DNA from: CAWCXF01 sp963799455
Lineage (GTDB): Bacteria; Pseudomonadota; Alphaproteobacteria; Rhodobacterales; Rhodobacteraceae
DNA length: 64,000 nucleotides
Assembly (NCBI GenBank): GCA_963799455.1
Contig: CAWCXF010000007.1
Location: 806,001 to 870,000, forward strand
Direction: 5' to 3'
Shown: piece by piece, positions 10,012 to 18,780 of the stretch
Numbering within the stretch: the stretch's first letter is position 1
Layout of the letters: the number at the start of each line of letters is the position of its first letter
Notes under the pieces: model-generated
The model's input: only the letters and a program-made list of their open reading frames with translations
Told to the model about the DNA's origin: nothing
Databases searched by the model: none
Program-made: the position numbers and the translations under genes

Positions 10012-11133
10012 CGAGCGCCAGTCGTCGACCACCTTGCCGTCCTGCAGCGACAGCGGCTGGCCGCCCCAGCCGCCGTTGGGGCCGTTGTCCCAGGCCACGA
10101 CCTCGCCTCCTTCGGTGACGAGCACGTCGTAGGCGTTGCGGTGGCCGGGCTGCATCACGCTCAGCGGGTTGGCGACGAGCTTGAGCTGGCCGCCCTCGGA
10201 GGCCAGCACCGTCGCGGTGATCTTGGCCTGGTTGACGCCCAGCGCGCCGCCGGCCCAGTCGGGGATCAGCTTGCCGTTGGCGCCCTTGCCGTTGTCGTCG
10301 AGCGCGAAGTTGGGGTCGGCCGCGAGGTTCTTGATACCGAGCTTGGTCAGATCGACGTTCGCGCGGAAGGGGTCGTCGAGCGTCGGCAGGTCGATCACGA
10401 AGCGCTCGCCCGCCCCGTCGGTGCGCACGTCGTAGCCGGCGATCGCGGTGAGGTTGATCTTGAGGATCGCGCCCGTCAGCGCGGTGTCCACGAGGCCCAC
10501 GAAGTTGTTGGACGGCGCGCCCTTGTTGGTGTTGCCCCCCTCGGCGAGGAACAGGATCGTGTCGCCCGTCTCGGGATCGACCGCGAGGTCCACGCCGTTC
10601 GCGGAGTGGTTCTCGGCCGATCGCGGCAGGCCGCGGATCAGCGCGACGCTGTCCACCACGGCGCCGGTCTTCTGGTCGAGCACGAGCTTGTGGAGCTGGC
10701 TCGAGTTCGTGTCGATGTCCTGGAACGCGCCGCTGCTGCCGCCGCCGATCCGGTTGTCCGAGGAGGTGATGTAGAGCACGTCGCGCTTCACGCCGCCGAT
10801 CGTCTCCTCGACCACCGCGAGGCCGGTGACCTGGCGCACGCCGACCGGCCCCGGCGAGCCGTCGTCGTCGTAGTTGCGGATCTTCTGGACCGCGTCGATC
10901 TCGATCGCCGCCGCGCCCTTCTGCGACGGCGTCTGCGCCTTGGAGACCGAGAACCCCCCGTCCGCGCCCTTCTCGACGACGTAGCGCCACACCGCGCCGT
11001 CCTGCTGGGTGACGAAGAGCACCGGCTCGCCCGAGCGCGCGAAGGCGAGCGCGGTGGGGTAGAGCGACTGCTCGCCCTTGAGGCCGGCGTCGCTGAAGCT
11101 GATCGCGGGGTTCTTGAAGTTCAGGGTCGCCAT
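10012..11133 (-). CDS. N-terminal part of the frameshifted PQQ-type sugar dehydrogenase-like protein
   Basis: Begins ATG 11133 (MATLNFKNPAISFSDAG) with no hydrophobic signal peptide, which fits type I secretion as in many large Rhodobacterales exoproteins (inference; no RTX nonapeptides seen). About 374 residues resemble the six-bladed glucose/sorbosone dehydrogenase propeller: PTALAFARSGEPVLFVTQQDG, GNTNKGAPSNNF, and the typical GHRNAYDVLVTEGGEVVAWD-NGPN stretch. After VVDDW (about 10,020) this frame turns into shadow sequence, while the frame of the previous entry gives a sensible ILATNDFNENGSQGFQDQ. The whole gene, 4224-11133, is 6,910 bases, one more than a multiple of three. Removing one G at 10,011-10,013 would restore about 2,302 residues. 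Either this is a sequence error or the gene is newly broken. Confidence 0.75.
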
Positions 11134-11720
11134 GACGTCATGTCCTCGGCAAGACGGCCTTCGGGGCCGCGAACGCTGGGATCGCCGGCCCCGTCCTCGG
11201 GGGCCGTCGTCGGTGTCGCGCCGCGGCCTCGGGAGGCCGCGGATGGTCGCGTCGTGGCGAGGCTTCGTTTCGAGCCGTGCGCCGACGCCACATGAGCGGA
11301 TACACGCCGGGCCTCAATCGGTCTGGGCGAGGGGCCGCCGAATTTTTCACGGTTCTCGAAGTTGAGTGACGCTTTGGTAACGATCGTGGCAGGCGACCGA
11401 TTCGGTCACCCCTCAAACGAGGGGGGTGCGCGCCCCGCGCGCCGAGGCTTGCACCGGGCACCACGCCCGGCCTAAGGCCGCCGCGTCCGCTCCGACGAGC
11501 CGTGCGCCGGCCGGAGCCCGAGCCCAACCGGAGGCGCCGTGCGCATCGCCCTGCCCTGCCGTTGCCGCGACCCGCGCGCGCCCCGCCTGCCGGGCCCGGG
11601 GGCTGGCGCCCCGCCCGGCCTCTCGGGCGCCGGGGGCGCCACCCGCCTCGACGTGGCGGATCGGATCGTCTCCCTTCGCGAGCGCGCTGCGCAAAGGGCG
11701 GGGCCGCGCGCGGCGGCCTC
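11134..11720. other. 587-bp gene-free stretch
   Basis: It lies between the divergent giant protein gene (minus) and the M14 deacylase gene (plus). An AT-richer segment at 11,338-11,400 (aatttttcacggttctcg and on) stands out and is the likely promoter zone of the giant gene. The rest is GC-rich with no coding region I can support and no RNA structure I recognise. Confidence 0.5.
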
Positions 11721-12779
11721 GTGAGCAGGCCTCCCTTCCGCATCGGCGGCGAGGCGGTGGCGCCGGGGCGGCGCGAGGTCGTGGATCTGCCGATCGCCAT
11801 GCTGTCGAACCACACGCCGGTGGTGCTCTCGGTGCTGGTGGCGCATGGCGCGCGCCCCGGCCCGACGCTCTTCGTCAGCGCGGCGCTGCACGGCGACGAG
11901 GTGCTCGGCGTCGAGACCATCCGCCGACTGGTCCGCCTCGACCTCCTCGACGACCTCTCCGGCACGCTGCTCGCGGTACCGGTGGTCAACGCGTTCGGCT
12001 TCCTGTCGCTGTCGCGCTACCTACCCGACCGGCGCGACCTCAACCGCTCCTTCCCGGGCCGCGCCGACGGCTCGCTGGCGGCGCGGCTGGCGCATCTCTT
12101 CATGTCCGAGGTGGTCGCGCGCTCCGACTTCGGGATCGACCTGCACACCGGCGCGGTGCACCGCACCAACCTGCCGCAGCTTCGCGTGGCCGAGGCCTCG
12201 GCCGAGGTCGCGGCCCGCGCCGAGGCGTTCGGGCCGCCGGTGATCCTGCGGGGGCTCCCGCCCGACGGCTCGCTGCGCGCCGCGGCGTCCGCCATCGGCC
12301 GCTCGGTGCTGGTCTACGAGGCCGGCGAGGCGCTGCGCTTCGACGAGCTCGGCGTGCGCGTCGGCCTGCGCGGATGCCTGGGCGTCATGGCGCACGAGGG
12401 GATGATCGACGCCGCGCTGGTGCCGCCCGCCGACGGGCCGGGCCCGGTCTGGCTCGAGCGCAACGCCTGGGCGCGCTCGCCCCAGGGCGGCGTGGTGCGC
12501 AACGTGGTGGCCCTGGGCGAGACCGTCCGCGAGGGCGAGGCGCTGGCGCTCGTCGGCGACCCCTTCGGCGGGTCCGAGGAGCCGGTCCCCGCGCCGCTCG
12601 CGGGCGTGGTCATCGGCCGCTCGGAGCTCTCGACCGCCAACCGCGGCGACGCGCTCTTCAACGTCGCCCGCGCCGCCGGGCCCGCCGACATCCAGGCGGC
12701 CATCGAGACCGTCGAGGACGCGGTGGACGACGCCGTCCTCGGCGCCTGGGGCGGGATCTCGCCCGACGAGGAGGGGTAG
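11721..12779 (+). CDS. succinylglutamate desuccinylase/aspartoacylase family zinc deacylase (M14-like)
   Basis: A 352-residue zinc-dependent amidohydrolase of the AstE/AspA (M14-like) family. Zinc ligands are visible in LHGDE (His and Glu) and in FGIDLHTGA (His). The family signature DLNRSFPG, which positions substrate-binding Arg, is present. The C-terminus has the usual beta-barrel biotinyl-like subdomain (GGVVRNVVALGETVREGEAL). The start is GTG 11721; it lacks a clear ribosome binding site and no better in-frame start exists before the conserved region. It precedes hyuA on the same strand with a 318-bp gap. The exact N-acyl substrate cannot be told from sequence. Names such as aspartoacylase or diaminobutyrate deacetylase would be guesses. 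Confidence 0.82.
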   Translation: MSRPPFRIGGEAVAPGRREVVDLPIAMLSNHTPVVLSVLVAHGARPGPTLFVSAALHGDEVLGVETIRRLVRLDLLDDLSGTLLAVPVVNAFGFLSLSRYLPDRRDLNRSFPGRADGSLAARLAHLFMSEVVARSDFGIDLHTGAVHRTNLPQLRVAEASAEVAARAEAFGPPVILRGLPPDGSLRAAASAIGRSVLVYEAGEALRFDELGVRVGLRGCLGVMAHEGMIDAALVPPADGPGPVWLERNAWARSPQGGVVRNVVALGETVREGEALALVGDPFGGSEEPVPAPLAGVVIGRSELSTANRGDALFNVARAAGPADIQAAIETVEDAVDDAVLGAWGGISPDEEG

Positions 12780-13097
12780 GGCGCCCGCACCCGCGGTCCC
12801 GCTGCGCAGGCGGCCCGGAGGAGCGACCCGCTCCGCCTCCTCGATGACCCGGCCGTCCGGCCCTGGCGGCCCCTGCGTGCAGGAGGAGGTCCATGAGGGC
12901 CGGGGCGCTGCGGAAGGCGGCGATCCTCCCCGCGCGGCGAGCGCCTTCTCGGACGGGGCGGCGGTGCCGTCGAGGCGCGGAGCGGCCGGGCGCCCGGGCC
13001 TCGCGCCGCCCTCCCGTCGTTGGAGCCCCCGCCGCCGCGGGCGCCCCCGCCGTCGCGGGCGCTTGCCTCCGCGTTCCGCCCGCGTAGGGTGCCGCGG
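12780..13097. other. 318-bp gap between the deacylase gene and hyuA
   Basis: Very GC-rich, no convincing small gene, no recognisable operator. The genes on both sides are on the plus strand, so hyuA may have its own promoter here, though none can be pointed to. Confidence 0.4.
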
Positions 13098-15596
13098 ATG
13101 GCGGGACAGGCGGCGGCGCGGCTCGGCGCGGACATCGGCGGCACCTTCACCGACGTGGTGCTCGAGGCAGGCGGGGCCGTGACCTCCGTCAAGCTGCTCA
13201 CGACCCACGCCGCCCCCGAGGAGGCCGTGGTCGAGGGGCTCGGGCGGGTGTGCCGCGAGGCCGGCGTCGCGCCTTCGCGGCTCGCCCAGGTGATCCACGG
13301 CACCACGCTCGCCACCAACGCGCTGATCGAGCGCCGCGGCGCGCGCACCGCGCTGGTGACGACCCAGGGTTTCCGCGACGTGATCGAGATGCGCACGGAG
13401 AGCCGCTTCGAGCAGTACGACCTGAACCTGAGCCTCCCCGAGCCGCTGATCCCGCGCCAGCGCCGCCTGACCGTGGCCGAGCGGATGGACGCGCGCGGCC
13501 GCGTGCTGATCCCGCTGGGCGACCTCGCGCCCGTGCTGGAGGCGCTGGAGCGGGGCCGCTACGAGAGCGTCGCGGTGGGGCTGCTGCATTCCTACGCCAA
13601 CCCCTCGCACGAGCGCGCGGTGCGCGACGCGATCCGCGCGCGCCTGCCCGGCGTGTCGGTGTCGCTGTCGTCCGAGGTCTCGCCGCAGATGCGCGAGTAC
13701 GAGCGCTTCTCGACCGTGTGCGCCGACGCCTACGTCAAGCCGCTGATCGGCGGCTACCTGCGGCGCCTGGAGGGGCGGCTCGGCGAGGCGGGGGCCTCCT
13801 GCCCGGTGTTCCTGATGCACTCGGGCGGCGGCATCATGGCGCTCGACACCGCGGCCGAGCTGCCGGTGCGCCTCGTCGAGTCGGGGCCCGCGGGGGGCGC
13901 GATCTTCGCGGCCCACCTCGCCGCGCGCCACGGGCTCGACCGCGCGCTCGGCTTCGACATGGGCGGCACCACGGCCAAGCTCTGCCTGATCCGCGACGCC
14001 GCCCCCAAGCGCGCGCGGGTGTTCGAGGTCGCGCGGAGCACCCGCTTCAAGAAGGGCTCGGGCATGCCGGTCTCGATCCCCGTGATCGACATGGTGGAGA
14101 TCGGCGCCGGCGGCGGCTCGCTCGCCTCGGTGGACGCCATGGGCCGCGTCGCGGTGGGTCCCCGCTCGGCCGGATCCGAGCCCGGCCCCGCCTGCTACGG
14201 CCGCGGGGGCCGGCACCCGGCCGTCACCGACGCCGACCTGACGCTCGGCCGGCTCGACCCCGACCGCTTCGCCGGCGGCTCGATCGCGCTCTCGGCGCAG
14301 GCGGCTTCGGAGGCGCTCGCGCGCGACGTGGGCACGCCCCTCGGCCTCGACGCGCCCACCGCCGCGCTCGCCGTCTCGGAGATGGTGGACGAGGCGATGG
14401 CCTCGGCCGCGCGCGTCCACGCCGTCGAGCAGGGCGAGGATCCGGCCGCCTACGCCATGATCGCCTTCGGGGGGGCAGCACCCCTGCACGCCGCGCGCCT
14501 GTGCGAGACGCTCGGCATCGACCGCTTCCTCGTGCCCCCCGGCGCCGGCGTCGGCTCGGCGCTCGGCTTCCTGCGCGCGCCCGCGGCCTTCGAGGCCACC
14601 CGCAGCCGCGTCCTGCGCCTGTCGGCCTGGGACGAGACGGCAGCGCGCGAGGTGATCGACGCGCTGACCGATGAGGCCCGCGCCTTCGTCGCCCGCTGCG
14701 GCGGCAACGGCCGCTGCGGTTCGAGCGCGGACGACGACCCGAGCGCGCGCGGCGCCCCGATCGCAGGCAGCGAGGCGGGGGCGGGCCGCGGTCCGGTGGG
14801 CGGCGGCTCGCATGGCGGCGGGCGGAGCGGAGGCGCCGGCGAAGCGCCCGAGGACAGCGCGAGCGATGCCGGCGGCGCAGCGCGCGCCGACGCCCTCCAC
14901 GCTCCGGCCTCCGCCCCCGCCGTGAGCGCGGATGGCGGTCCCGCCACAGCCGACGCCTCGGCTGCCCCCCGCCATTCGGCCGCCGCTGCCCCGATGCCCT
15001 GCGGCACGCGCGTTGCCGGGAGCATCGCGGCTGCACCCGACGCGCCGCGCGCCGCTCGCGGTCCCAGCGGGCGAGACCCCCCGGCGGACACCGCCCCGGC
15101 CGCTGCCGGCGCCCCGCCGCTGGAGAGGACGGTGGTGCTGCACATGCGCTATGTCGGGCAGGGATGGGAGATCCCGGTGCCGCTCGGCGAGGCGCTGGCC
15201 GCGGCGCCCGAGGCGGACGCGGTCCGGGCGGCGTTCGAGGCGGCCTATGCGGCGCTCTTCGAGCGCACGGTCGCGGGCGCCGACGCCGAGGTCACCTCCT
15301 TCGCGGTGCAGGCCGCGACGCCCCTGCCCGAGGCGGCCGCGGTGCCGCCGCCGCCCGAGGGGCGGATGGTCGAGCCGCGCGCGCGGCGGGCCGTGCTCGA
15401 TCCGGCCTCCGGCCGACGGGTCGAGGCCGCGCTCGTCGCGCGCGCGGCGCTCGGGGACGGCGCTTGGGTCGCCGGCCCGGCCTTGATCGAGGAGGCGGAG
15501 ACGACCATCGTGATCCCGCCCGGCTGGCGTGCGACGGGCCGCGCCGACGGGACGGTGGAGGCCGCGCGCGACCGCGCCGTGGAGGAGGCGCCATGA
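13098..15596 (+). CDS. hyuA: hydantoinase/oxoprolinase subunit A (HyuA) with a long low-complexity insert
   Basis: ATP-dependent N-methylhydantoinase/5-oxoprolinase A subunit. It shows the actin-like phosphate motif GADIGGTFTDVV near residue 12, VIHGTTLATNALIERRGA, FLMHSGGGIMA, GFDMGGTTAKLCLIRDA, and EIGAGGGSLASVD. ATG 13098 has AGGG about 8 nt upstream. At 832 residues it is about 130-140 longer than usual (near 690-700). The excess is a Gly/Ala/Ser/Asp-rich segment coded at roughly 14,700-15,120, placed between the domain ending in VIDALTDEARAFVARC and the C-terminal HMRYVGQGWEIPVPLG. The insert keeps the frame. The stop overlaps the hyuB start (ATGA), so the two subunits are co-translated. 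The substrate could be a hydantoin, oxoproline or a similar cyclic amide. Confidence 0.9.
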   Translation: MAGQAAARLGADIGGTFTDVVLEAGGAVTSVKLLTTHAAPEEAVVEGLGRVCREAGVAPSRLAQVIHGTTLATNALIERRGARTALVTTQGFRDVIEMRTESRFEQYDLNLSLPEPLIPRQRRLTVAERMDARGRVLIPLGDLAPVLEALERGRYESVAVGLLHSYANPSHERAVRDAIRARLPGVSVSLSSEVSPQMREYERFSTVCADAYVKPLIGGYLRRLEGRLGEAGASCPVFLMHSGGGIMALDTAAELPVRLVESGPAGGAIFAAHLAARHGLDRALGFDMGGTTAKLCLIRDAAPKRARVFEVARSTRFKKGSGMPVSIPVIDMVEIGAGGGSLASVDAMGRVAVGPRSAGSEPGPACYGRGGRHPAVTDADLTLGRLDPDRFAGGSIALSAQAASEALARDVGTPLGLDAPTAALAVSEMVDEAMASAARVHAVEQGEDPAAYAMIAFGGAAPLHAARLCETLGIDRFLVPPGAGVGSALGFLRAPAAFEATRSRVLRLSAWDETAAREVIDALTDEARAFVARCGGNGRCGSSADDDPSARGAPIAGSEAGAGRGPVGGGSHGGGRSGGAGEAPEDSASDAGGAARADALHAPASAPAVSADGGPATADASAAPRHSAAAAPMPCGTRVAGSIAAAPDAPRAARGPSGRDPPADTAPAAAGAPPLERTVVLHMRYVGQGWEIPVPLGEALAAAPEADAVRAAFEAAYAALFERTVAGADAEVTSFAVQAATPLPEAAAVPPPPEGRMVEPRARRAVLDPASGRRVEAALVARAALGDGAWVAGPALIEEAETTIVIPPGWRATGRADGTVEAARDRAVEEAP

Positions 15597-17425
15597 CCGA
15601 CGAGGGTCCGGACGCGGACGGGGGTCCGAGCGCGGACGGGGGCCCGAGCGCGGATGGGGGCCCGAGCGCGGATGGGGGCCCGAGCGCGGATGGGGGCCCG
15701 AGCGCGGACGGCGATCCGGCCGGCGCCGACGGTCGGGCCGCTGCCGGCGCCCCGGCCATCGCCGGCGTCGCCGCGATCCGCCATCAGGTGATGTGGAACC
15801 GGCTGATCTCGGTCGTCGAGGAGCAGGCGCAGGCGCTGATCCGGACCGCCTTCTCGACCTCGGTGCGCGAGGCGGGAGACCTCTCGGCCGGGGTCTACGA
15901 CGCGCGCGCGCGGATGCTGGCGCAGGCCGTCACCGGCACGCCGGGCCACGTCAACGCCATGGCCGACGCCGTGGCCCATTTCGTGCGCGCGATCCCTCAG
16001 ATGCGCGAGGGCGACGTCTACCTCACCAACGACCCCTGGATGGGCACGGGCCACCTGCACGACGTCACCGTGGTCACGCCCGCCTTCCGGGAGGGGCGGC
16101 TCGCGGGGTTCCTCGCCTGCACCGCGCATGTCGTGGACATCGGCGGGCGCGGCTTCGGCGCGGACGCCGACAGCGTCTACGAGGAGGGCCTGCGCCTGCC
16201 GATCATGCCCCTCGCGCGCGAGGGCGTGCCCGACGAGGCCATGCTCATGATCCTGCGCGCCAACGTGCGCGAGCCCGACCAGGTCGCGGGCGACGTGCTG
16301 GCGCTGATGACCTGCAACGCGGTCGGCGTGCGGCGGCTGATGGACATGATGGACGAGTTCGGGCTCTCGGGCCTCGAAGGCGTCGCCGAGCACGTCCTCG
16401 GCGCCTCCGAGCGCGCCGTGCGGGCGGCCATCGCGGCGCTCCCCGACGGGGAGGCCCGCGCCCACATGGCCATCGACGGGCACGCGCGCCCGGTGGACCT
16501 TCGCGTGCGGCTGACCATCGAGGGCGAGGGCGTCGCGGCCGACTTCGACGGCACGTCCGCGGTGGACCCCAAGGGCATCAACGTGCCGCTGGTCTACACC
16601 CGCGCCTATGCCTGCTACGCGCTCAAATGCGCCATCGCCCCCGAGGTGCCCAACAACGCAGGATCCCTGGCGCCCTTCGCCGTCACGGCCCCCGAGTGCA
16701 TCGTCGCCGCCCCCCACCCCGCGCCGGTGGCGCTGCGCCACGTCATCGGCCACATGATCCCCGACGTGGTGTTCGGCGCGCTCGACGCGCTGATGCCCGA
16801 GACCGTGCCGGCCGAGGGGGCGGGCGCGCTGTGCAACCTCCAGCTCTCGCTGCGCGGTCCCGAGGGGCGCGCCGAGGTGCTGATGTTCAACTCCGGCGGC
16901 TCGGGCGCGCGGCCCGCGCTCGACGGGCTCTCGGCGACGGCCTTCCCCTCGGGGGTGATGACCATGCCGGCGGAGGCGACCGAGGCCGCGGGCCCCGCGA
17001 TCGTCTGGCGCAAGGAGCTGCGGCCGGACTCGGGCGGGGCGGGGCGCCGGCGCGGCGGCCTCGGCCAGCTCATGGAGGTGGGCCCGGCGCCGGGCCACGC
17101 CTGCTCCGTCTCCCTGATGCTCGACCGCGTGGACCATCCCGCGCGCGGGCGGCGCGGCGGGGGGCCGGGGGCGCCGACACGGGTCGATCTCGACGGCCCG
17201 CGGCCTGGCAAGGGGCGCTTGACGGTGCCCGAGGGCGCGAGGCTGCGCCTCGCCCTTCCCGGCGGCGGCGGCTACGGCCCGCCCGCCGAGCGCGACCGCG
17301 CGGCCGTGCTGCGCGACGTGGCGCTGGGATACGTCACGCCCGAGGCTGCGCGGCGCGACCACGGGCTGGGCGAGGCCGAGGTCGAGGCCGCCCTCACGGC
17401 GGCGGCGCAGGGCGATCTGCCGTGA
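15593..17425 (+). CDS. hyuB: hydantoinase/oxoprolinase subunit B (HyuB)
   Basis: A 610-residue B subunit that forms the ring-opening amidohydrolase with HyuA. Family landmarks are MWNRLISVVEEQAQALIRTA, SVREAGDLSAGVYD, GTPGHVNAMADAV, GDVYLTNDPWMGTGHLHDVT and VPNNAGSLAPFAV. Its ATG overlaps the HyuA stop by 4 bp. The first ~40 residues are a GPSADG repeat coded by an 18-bp tandem repeat; homologous sequence begins only around IAGVAAIRHQVMW (residue 55). An internal start could therefore be argued, but ATG 15593 is supported by the coupling. The C-terminus ends in the usual LPGGGGYGPPAERD and EAARRDHGL segments. Confidence 0.9.
   Translation: MTDEGPDADGGPSADGGPSADGGPSADGGPSADGGPSADGDPAGADGRAAAGAPAIAGVAAIRHQVMWNRLISVVEEQAQALIRTAFSTSVREAGDLSAGVYDARARMLAQAVTGTPGHVNAMADAVAHFVRAIPQMREGDVYLTNDPWMGTGHLHDVTVVTPAFREGRLAGFLACTAHVVDIGGRGFGADADSVYEEGLRLPIMPLAREGVPDEAMLMILRANVREPDQVAGDVLALMTCNAVGVRRLMDMMDEFGLSGLEGVAEHVLGASERAVRAAIAALPDGEARAHMAIDGHARPVDLRVRLTIEGEGVAADFDGTSAVDPKGINVPLVYTRAYACYALKCAIAPEVPNNAGSLAPFAVTAPECIVAAPHPAPVALRHVIGHMIPDVVFGALDALMPETVPAEGAGALCNLQLSLRGPEGRAEVLMFNSGGSGARPALDGLSATAFPSGVMTMPAEATEAAGPAIVWRKELRPDSGGAGRRRGGLGQLMEVGPAPGHACSVSLMLDRVDHPARGRRGGGPGAPTRVDLDGPRPGKGRLTVPEGARLRLALPGGGGYGPPAERDRAAVLRDVALGYVTPEAARRDHGLGEAEVEAALTAAAQGDLP
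15605..15712 (+). repeat. 18-bp tandem repeat in the 5' end of hyuB
   Basis: Six consecutive 18-bp units of the type ggcccgagcgcggatggg, with one to three substitutions in the first two and last, encode six GPSADG-like repeats. The unit is a multiple of three, so changes in copy number keep the frame. Confidence 0.9.
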
Positions 17426-17507
17426 TGCGCAGCCTGTCCCGGCTTCGACGGGCGCGCCTCGCCGCCCGGGCTCCTCTCCCGGCAAGCGCTCGGCCGCCCG
17501 TCGCCGG

Positions 17508-18770
17508 GTGGCCGGCGTGACCACCGGCCCGGAGCCCGCGCGCGCCGCCTACGACGTCGTGATCGTCGGCGGCGCGATGCACGGGACGGCCGCCGCGTGG
17601 TTCCTGGCGACCGACCCGGGCTTCGACGGCGCCATCCTCGTGGTCGAGCGCGATCCGAGCTACGCCCGCGCCGCCACCTCGCTCACCAACTCCTGCATCC
17701 GCCAGCAGTTCAGCCAGCCCGTCAACGTCGCCTGCTCGCGCTTCGCCGCCCGCTGCATCCGCGACTTCCGCGCCTTCGCGGGCGAGCGCGAGCGCGCGGC
17801 CTCGCGCGAGACCGCGACCGTTCCCGAGCCGCCCGAGGTCGCGCTGCGCGACTTCGGCTACCTCTACCTCGCCGGGACGCAGGCGCAGGAGGCCGGCTTG
17901 CGCGAGGGCCACGCCGTGCAGCGCGCCTGCGGCGCGGCCACGCGGCTCCTGAGCCCCGAGGAGATCGCCGTCGAGTGGCCGTTCTACGCGCTGGACGACG
18001 TGCGGATGGGCTCGCACAACCCGGTGGACGAGGGCTGGTTCGACGGCGCCGCGATGTTCGACTGGTGGCGCGGCTCGGCGCGCAGGCTCGGCGTCGAGTA
18101 CCTGGCCGACGAGGTGGTGGGCCTCTCGCTCGGCCGCGCGGGGCATGTCGAGTCGGTGCGCCTCGCCTCGGGGCGCTCGGTCTCCTGCGGCGCGCTGGTC
18201 GTCGCGGCCGGCACCGGCTCGCCGCGCGTGGCGGCGATGGCCGGCATCGGGCTTCCGATCGAGCCGCGGCGGCGCTTCAGCTACGTCTTCACCGCCGAGC
18301 GGCCGCTGCCGCGCGACCTGCCGCTGACCATCGACCCCTCGGGCGTCCACGTCCGCTCCGAGGGGCCCTCGGGCTCCGGCACCTACCTCGCGGGCTGCCC
18401 GCCCGACCCCGATCCGGCGGCCGACCCCGACGATTTCGAGGACGACCCCGATCTCTGGATCGACCATGTCTGGCCCGCGCTCGCGGCGCGCATCCCCGCC
18501 TTCGAGGCGATCCGCCTGCGCTCCTCCTGGGTGGGGCACTACGACACCAACACGCTCGACCGGAATGCGGTGGTGGGGTTCCACGACCGCGTGGCGAACC
18601 TCATCCTCGCCTGCGGCTTCTCGGGCCACGGGCTCCAGCAGGCGCCGGCCGTCGGGCGCGGCGTGTGCGAGCTGATCGTCCACGGCGGCTACCGCACGCT
18701 GGACCTCACGCCCTTCGGCTGGCATCGGATCGCGGCAGGCGAGCCGCTGGTCGAGCGCGCCATCATCTGA
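17508..18770 (+). CDS. FAD-dependent oxidoreductase, D-amino-acid oxidase (DAO) family
   Basis: A 420-residue flavoenzyme. The N-terminal dinucleotide-binding fold is YDVVIVGGAMHGTAAAWFL, followed by the acidic residue ending strand 2 (VVERDPSYARAATS). The C-terminal FAD closure is LILACGFSGHGLQQAPAVGR, as in sarcosine/glycine oxidase relatives. GTG 17508 is used; GTG 17517 is nearly as good. It follows hyuB by 82 bp and is 10 bp before the SDR gene, so it probably belongs to the same transcript. In hydantoin catabolism, ring opening and decarbamoylation can release N-methylated amino acids that such oxidases demethylate. That link is an inference from the neighbourhood. Confidence 0.83.
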   Translation: MAGVTTGPEPARAAYDVVIVGGAMHGTAAAWFLATDPGFDGAILVVERDPSYARAATSLTNSCIRQQFSQPVNVACSRFAARCIRDFRAFAGERERAASRETATVPEPPEVALRDFGYLYLAGTQAQEAGLREGHAVQRACGAATRLLSPEEIAVEWPFYALDDVRMGSHNPVDEGWFDGAAMFDWWRGSARRLGVEYLADEVVGLSLGRAGHVESVRLASGRSVSCGALVVAAGTGSPRVAAMAGIGLPIEPRRRFSYVFTAERPLPRDLPLTIDPSGVHVRSEGPSGSGTYLAGCPPDPDPAADPDDFEDDPDLWIDHVWPALAARIPAFEAIRLRSSWVGHYDTNTLDRNAVVGFHDRVANLILACGFSGHGLQQAPAVGRGVCELIVHGGYRTLDLTPFGWHRIAAGEPLVERAII

Positions 18771-18780
18771 GGAGGCCCCC

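Noticed and set aside
4116..10118. A 2,000-residue open frame on the plus strand opposite the giant carbohydrate protein gene
   Set aside because: It is antisense to clearly homologous domains and its translation is Arg/His/Gly/Val-rich without motifs. At this GC content stop codons are rare in shadow frames.
12021..15143. A 1,040-residue open frame on the minus strand across the M14 and hyuA genes
   Set aside because: Compositional shadow of hyuA; no domain, start signal or spacing supports it.
17422..17520. 32-residue frame between hyuB and the FAD oxidoreductase gene
   Set aside because: Overlaps both neighbours, has no ribosome binding site and resembles nothing; most likely spacer.
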